The position numbers and the translations under genes are program-made. A stretch of DNA of 7,554 nucleotides from an uncultured Bacilli bacterium (GTDB lineage: Bacteria; Bacillota_I; Bacilli_A; RF39; UBA660), in contig CANRKE010000057.1 in NCBI GenBank assembly GCA_947631135.1, positions 1-7,554 of the forward strand. The letters are read 5' to 3'. Each line of letters starts with the position of its first letter. Position 1 is the first letter of the stretch. Below are positions 4,556-7,554 of this stretch, piece by piece. A model generated the notes under the pieces. That model saw only the letters and a list, made by a program, of their open reading frames with translations, made no database searches and was not told the DNA's origin.

Positions 4556-5906
4556 TTATATCCTCCTCATCTATATCTTTTTCATAGTCTGAAAATGTAG
4601 ACATATTTCTTTTAAATAATAAATTAATTGTATCAGTTGCTCCATTACGATGTTTTGCTATTATAAGTTCACTTAAACTTATATTTGGATCTATTTGTGC
4701 TTTTTTATTATAATAATCATCTCTATATAAAAATCCTATTATATCTGCATCTTGTTCTATTGAACCAGATTCCCTTAAATCACTCATCATAGGTCTTTTG
4801 TCATCTCTTTGTTCAACAGCACGCGACAATTGTGCAAGTGCGATTACAGGTACATCAAGTTCTAGTGCCATAGTTTTAAGTAATCTCGATATTTCAGAAA
4901 CTTCCATTTGACGATTAGTAGCATATCTTGCTGAACCACTTAAAAGTTGTAAGTAGTCGATTATAACTATACCTAATCCATCATCACTAGATGCTAATCT
5001 CCTACACTTCGCTCTTATATCACCTACTGATGCACCAGGTGTATCATCTATATACATCTTTGAATCAGCTAATGTCGATACAGCTTCACTAACACCAGCC
5101 CAATCTTCATTTTCCAAATTACCAGTTCTTATTTTATTACCTTCAATTTGACCTAGCGAAGATATCATACGCATTGCAAGTTGTTCAGCACTCATTTCGA
5201 GATTGAATAGTGCAACAGTTTTACCAGAGTTAATCGCAATATTTGTTGCAACATTAAGAGCAAAAGCAGTTTTACCCATTGCAGGACGAGCAGCAATTAC
5301 TATAAATTCACCACCATGAAGTCCACTAGTTAATTCATCTAACTTGGAATATCCAGTTGCAAGTCCTGTTATATTACCACCATTTTTTGATAGTTCTTCA
5401 AGCATCATTTGAGCCTTATTTACAACTTGACTTATAGATTTAAATTCTCCGCCCTTACGGTTTTTAACTATATTAAATATTTTCTTTTCAGCTTCATCTA
5501 GTATTTCATTTGTACTATCTTTTGCATCATAACTAGTTGTTGCTATTTCTGTAGAAACATCAATTAATCTTCTAAGAATAAATTTATCTCTTACTATTTC
5601 TATATATGAATCAATATTAACTGCAGATGGAACAGAATTTACAACATCTGTAATATAGTCTATACCACCAACTTTATCTAAATATTTCTTACCCTCAAGT
5701 TTATCACTAACTGTCATGATATCAATAGGCTTCTTGTCATCAGCAAGTTCTTTTAACACTTCAAATATTTTAACATGATTATCTAAATAAAACATCTCTG
5801 GATATAATTCTTCTACCGCACGATTTACCGCATATTTAGACATAAACATCGCACCAATAACTGATTGTTCTGCTTCAATACTATGTGGTAAAATTCTCTC
5901 TTGCAT
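4548..5906 (-). CDS. dnaB: Replicative DNA helicase DnaB
   Basis: This is the hexameric ATP-dependent 5'-3' helicase that unwinds DNA at the replication fork (named DnaC in B. subtilis). The 452 aa are full length. The N-terminal primase-interacting domain covers about 4-105 (LPHSIEAEQSVIGAM). A linker leads to the RecA-like motor, with Walker A ARPAMGKT (206-213), NLEMSAEQL (235-243), Walker B IVIIDYLQLL (313-322), LAQLSR (357-362), DLRESGSIEQDAD (376-388) and the KHRNG arginine finger region (418-422). No intein is present. ATG 5906 follows AGGTGAT at a 3-nt gap. The rplI-dnaB order is the classic Firmicute arrangement. The acidic tail codons (EED) double as the ribosome site of the next gene. 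Confidence 0.98.
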   Translation of the reverse strand: MQERILPHSIEAEQSVIGAMFMSKYAVNRAVEELYPEMFYLDNHVKIFEVLKELADDKKPIDIMTVSDKLEGKKYLDKVGGIDYITDVVNSVPSAVNIDSYIEIVRDKFILRRLIDVSTEIATTSYDAKDSTNEILDEAEKKIFNIVKNRKGGEFKSISQVVNKAQMMLEELSKNGGNITGLATGYSKLDELTSGLHGGEFIVIAARPAMGKTAFALNVATNIAINSGKTVALFNLEMSAEQLAMRMISSLGQIEGNKIRTGNLENEDWAGVSEAVSTLADSKMYIDDTPGASVGDIRAKCRRLASSDDGLGIVIIDYLQLLSGSARYATNRQMEVSEISRLLKTMALELDVPVIALAQLSRAVEQRDDKRPMMSDLRESGSIEQDADIIGFLYRDDYYNKKAQIDPNISLSELIIAKHRNGATDTINLLFKRNMSTFSDYEKDIDEEDINV

Positions 5907-5934
5907 GACATCACCTACTTTCTATATATTTTTT

Positions 5935-6378
5935 TTATTTGCTTTTAATATGTATCTTTAAGTTTGCTATTACATCTTTTCTTAAATTTATTTTAACATC
6001 ATGATATCCTAATGCTGTTATAGGATTATCCAATATTATTTTCTTTTTATCAATTTTAATATTATTATTTTCTAATTCTTTAACTATCTGTTTAGTTGAA
6101 ACACTACCAAACGTATTTCCCTCTTTAGATGAGTTTAATGAAAATTCTAGTGTTAATCCCTCTATTTGTTTTTTAATACTTTCACATTTCTTTTTATCTT
6201 CTTGATCATTTTCTTCTCTTATTTTAATATCTAAATCTAATCTATTTTTACTAGACTTTGAATATTTAACGGCATATCCATTTTTAATAAGATAATTTAT
6301 TGCATACCCATCTTTAAATTCTTTTATTTCATCCTTTTTACCTTTACCTTTTAAATCTTTAATAAATATTACTTTCAT
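5935..6378 (-). CDS. rplI: 50S ribosomal protein bL9
   Basis: bL9 binds 23S rRNA near the L1 stalk and helps maintain reading-frame fidelity. The 147-aa product is full length (usual 147-150). The N-terminal domain MKVIFIKDLKGKGKKDE continues to the signature ending DGYAINYLI (23-31). A charged connecting helix (about 42-75) leads to the C-terminal domain with GSVSTKQIV (91-99) and LGYHDVKINL (123-132). ATG 6378 follows AGGGGATGA, which contains the stop codon of the upstream phosphodiesterase gene; the gap is 4 nt. It lies 28 nt upstream of dnaB. Confidence 0.97.
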   Translation of the reverse strand: MKVIFIKDLKGKGKKDEIKEFKDGYAINYLIKNGYAVKYSKSSKNRLDLDIKIREENDQEDKKKCESIKKQIEGLTLEFSLNSSKEGNTFGSVSTKQIVKELENNNIKIDKKKIILDNPITALGYHDVKINLRKDVIANLKIHIKSK

Positions 6379-6382
6379 TTAA

Positions 6383-7369
6383 TCATCCCCTATATTTATC
6401 TAAAATTTTAATAAGCATATTATGTGCATCTTCTAGTGTAGTATTAAACATTTGGCATGCAGCATCTGTTTTATGTCCACCACCATTTAATTTCTTCATT
6501 ATATATTCAACATCTACACTTCCCATACTTCTCGCACTTATACCAATAATATTTGTATTTATTTTTGCAATTGTAAATGATGCTTCAACACCATCAAATT
6601 GTAGTGTACTATCTGAAATTTTTGCTAGTTCTTCCTTTTCATATATTTGATTACTACTTCCCACAGTTATTGCATATATCTTATCGTATATTTCTGTTTT
6701 AAATATTAATTTTTGCATTTGTTTATAGTTTAGTAAATCTTCTTTAAGTAAATATTGTACTTCTTTTGCTTCTGCACCATTTTTTGTTAATTTAGCTGCC
6801 ACTTCATGTGTATTCGCACTAGTTTTTAATGTAAATTTATTTGTATCAACAGTTATACCTGCAAGCATTACTGTTAGTATATAATTTGGTACTGAAATGT
6901 TTTCTAGTTCAATAAAATCATACACTATTTCTGATGTTGAACTTGCCTCATCATCTATATATTTAAGTATTGGCTTATTTATAGTTTTACTTTCTATATG
7001 ATGATCTAGTATTACTATATCACTAAAAATATTATATATTTCTTTGTTTTGAGACATATCTTTTTTATGATGATCAATCATTACTAGCAATGTTTTTTTA
7101 GTATTATCTATATCATCTAATTTTTCAAATGAAATATTTAAATTTAAACTTTTAATTTTATTAAGTGCTCTACCAACACTTAATTCTGGTGTTGTTTCTT
7201 CATAATTTATTATTATTTGTTTATTATACTTTGCTAATACTAAATACATACCTAATGACGCACCTAATGCATCTAGATCTATTTCATTATGTGGAATTAA
7301 GATAACCTGTTCATAATCAGAAATCATATTAGTTAATTTATCATAAAATGTCTTTCTTTCTACTTTCAA
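6383..7369 (-). CDS. gdpP: Short GdpP-like DHH/DHHA1 phosphodiesterase (c-di-AMP)
   Basis: The 328-aa product has a DHH domain (about 18-190) and a C-terminal DHHA1 domain (about 220-324). Metal ligands are in place: H27, D31 and D33 in HNEIDLDA, D99-H100-H101, D122-H123-H124 (the DHH motif), D175 in ITVDT and GGGH at 296-299. The sequence pattern (ASSTSEIVYD, LAGITVDTNKFTLKT) and the position before rplI-dnaB point to GdpP, which hydrolyses c-di-AMP. But GdpP is normally about 650 aa with two membrane helices, a PAS and a degenerate GGDEF domain, and all of these are absent; a terminator and promoter lie directly upstream, so the short form looks native. TTG 7369 is preferred because GGTGGTGAT lies 4 nt before it; the GTG at 7381 has no ribosome site. 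A stand-alone Pde2/NrnA-like enzyme acting on pApA or short RNA is the alternative. Confidence 0.85.
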   Translation of the reverse strand: MKVERKTFYDKLTNMISDYEQVILIPHNEIDLDALGASLGMYLVLAKYNKQIIINYEETTPELSVGRALNKIKSLNLNISFEKLDDIDNTKKTLLVMIDHHKKDMSQNKEIYNIFSDIVILDHHIESKTINKPILKYIDDEASSTSEIVYDFIELENISVPNYILTVMLAGITVDTNKFTLKTSANTHEVAAKLTKNGAEAKEVQYLLKEDLLNYKQMQKLIFKTEIYDKIYAITVGSSNQIYEKEELAKISDSTLQFDGVEASFTIAKINTNIIGISARSMGSVDVEYIMKKLNGGGHKTDAACQMFNTTLEDAHNMLIKILDKYRG

Positions 7370-7392
7370 ATTTATCACCACCAGGTATATTC

Positions 7393-7421
7393 ATTATACA
7401 ACATTTTATGATAAAAAAAAA
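7393..7421 (-). promoter_or_regulatory. Promoter of the gdpP-rplI-dnaB-M23-walJ-rlmH operon
   Basis: On the minus strand a consensus TATAAT (7398-7393) lies 24 nt before the chosen TTG start. At 17 nt upstream the -35 region reads TTTTTT, inside the T-run of the preceding terminator, so the -35 is weak. The predicted start is near 7386, leaving a leader of only about 17 nt with the ribosome site GGTGGTGAT. No other promoter was seen within the operon. Confidence 0.55.
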
Positions 7422-7443
7422 CTGTAAGTTTAAAAAACTTACA
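7413..7443 (-). terminator. Intrinsic terminator upstream of the operon
   Basis: TGTAAGTTT and AAACTTACA (7443-7435 with 7431-7423 on the minus strand) form a perfect 9-bp stem with a 3-nt loop, followed by CAG-free nine consecutive T after one C-A pair region (7421-7413). It would stop minus-strand transcription arriving from beyond the right edge. This shows that gdpP is the first gene of its operon. Confidence 0.85.
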
Positions 7444-7471
7444 AAATTAACAATGAAATTTTATACGCAAT

Positions 7472-7502
7472 AATTAAAAAGACAATTCATGTCTTTCTAA
7501 TT
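7472..7502 (-). terminator. Second hairpin, possible terminator or attenuated structure
   Basis: On the minus strand AATTAGAAAGAC (7502-7491) pairs with GTCTTTTTAATT (7483-7472): 12 bp, one of them G-U, around a 7-nt loop. The G-U is an A-C mismatch in the plus-strand RNA, so a minus-strand transcript is favoured. A five-T run lies in the descending arm, but no T-run follows, so termination is uncertain. The hairpin ends one base before the putative insertion-sequence end at 7504. Confidence 0.4.
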
Positions 7503-7503
7503 A

Positions 7504-7554
7504 TGAAGTGTACCCAATAGAATAGACAAGTAAAAAAAAGGGAATGGTAATTTC
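7504..7554. mobile_element. Possible terminus of an IS3-family (IS150-like) element, cut by the window
   Basis: The segment begins TGAAGTGTACCCAATAGA and continues with ATAGACAAG and an A-run. Many IS150-group ends have the general form TG-A-x-TG-x-ACCC followed some 8-10 nt later by a GACA motif, and they begin with TG. No transposase reading frame is visible in the 51 bases. The match is from memory of the general pattern, and the inner part and the other end lie outside the window. It could also be an unrelated intergenic sequence. Confidence 0.35.

Noticed and set aside
6383..6385. Mycoplasma-type genetic code (TGA as Trp)
   Set aside because: TGA ends the phosphodiesterase gene exactly at the ribosome site of rplI, and Trp residues in the M23 protein are encoded by TGG.
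7370..7381. GTG start of the DHH phosphodiesterase at 7381 or 7378
   Set aside because: No ribosome site precedes them; the two GTGs are themselves the GGTGGTGAT ribosome site for TTG 7369.
1..7554. CRISPR array, prophage or defence genes
   Set aside because: No regularly spaced repeats and no phage, nuclease or integrase frames were found on either strand.

Overview
The window is very AT-rich and densely packed with genes. It reads as a chromosomal segment of a low-GC Firmicute, most likely of the Bacilli/Erysipelotrichia side. It uses the standard bacterial code: Trp is TGG (residues 349 and 351 of the M23 peptidase) and the phosphodiesterase gene at 6383-7369 ends at a TGA, so it is not a TGA=Trp mollicute. 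Homologues of GerE and GerM suggest a lineage that sporulates or did so recently. Species cannot be named from this sequence.

Right part (7443 down to 1891, all on the minus strand): one six-gene housekeeping operon. It begins after a strong intrinsic terminator (7413-7443) with a TATAAT promoter. The genes are a short GdpP-like DHH/DHHA1 phosphodiesterase, rplI (ribosomal protein bL9), dnaB (replicative helicase), a secreted LysM-G5-M23 peptidoglycan hydrolase, walJ (yycJ-type metallo-beta-lactamase fold) and rlmH (23S rRNA methyltransferase). Gaps are 2-28 nt or the genes overlap, so translation is probably coupled. The operon ends in an 11-bp hairpin terminator just after rlmH. It combines c-di-AMP turnover, replication, translation and cell-wall maintenance.

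Middle (1905 down to 459, minus strand): gerE, then gerM, then tRNA-Arg(UCU). Each seems to have its own promoter. The one before gerE fits the sigma-K pattern. The region before gerM holds overlapping sigma-A-like and sigma-E-like candidates. This resembles a small mother-cell sporulation module. Promoter elements are nested inside the terminators of the preceding genes.

Left part (1-458): bases 1-112 show nothing recognisable. Bases 113-388 hold the most unusual item, a candidate type I toxin-antitoxin locus. A 30-residue membrane peptide (212-304, plus strand) has an extended -10 promoter, a near-perfect Shine-Dalgarno locked in a hairpin, a 14-bp 5'-3' long-range helix and its own terminator. 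A convergent minus-strand RNA (about 388 to 283) with its own putative promoter and terminator covers the 3' part of the mRNA.

Right edge (7504-7554): the last 51 bases resemble a terminus of an IS3-family (IS150-like) insertion sequence cut off by the window edge.
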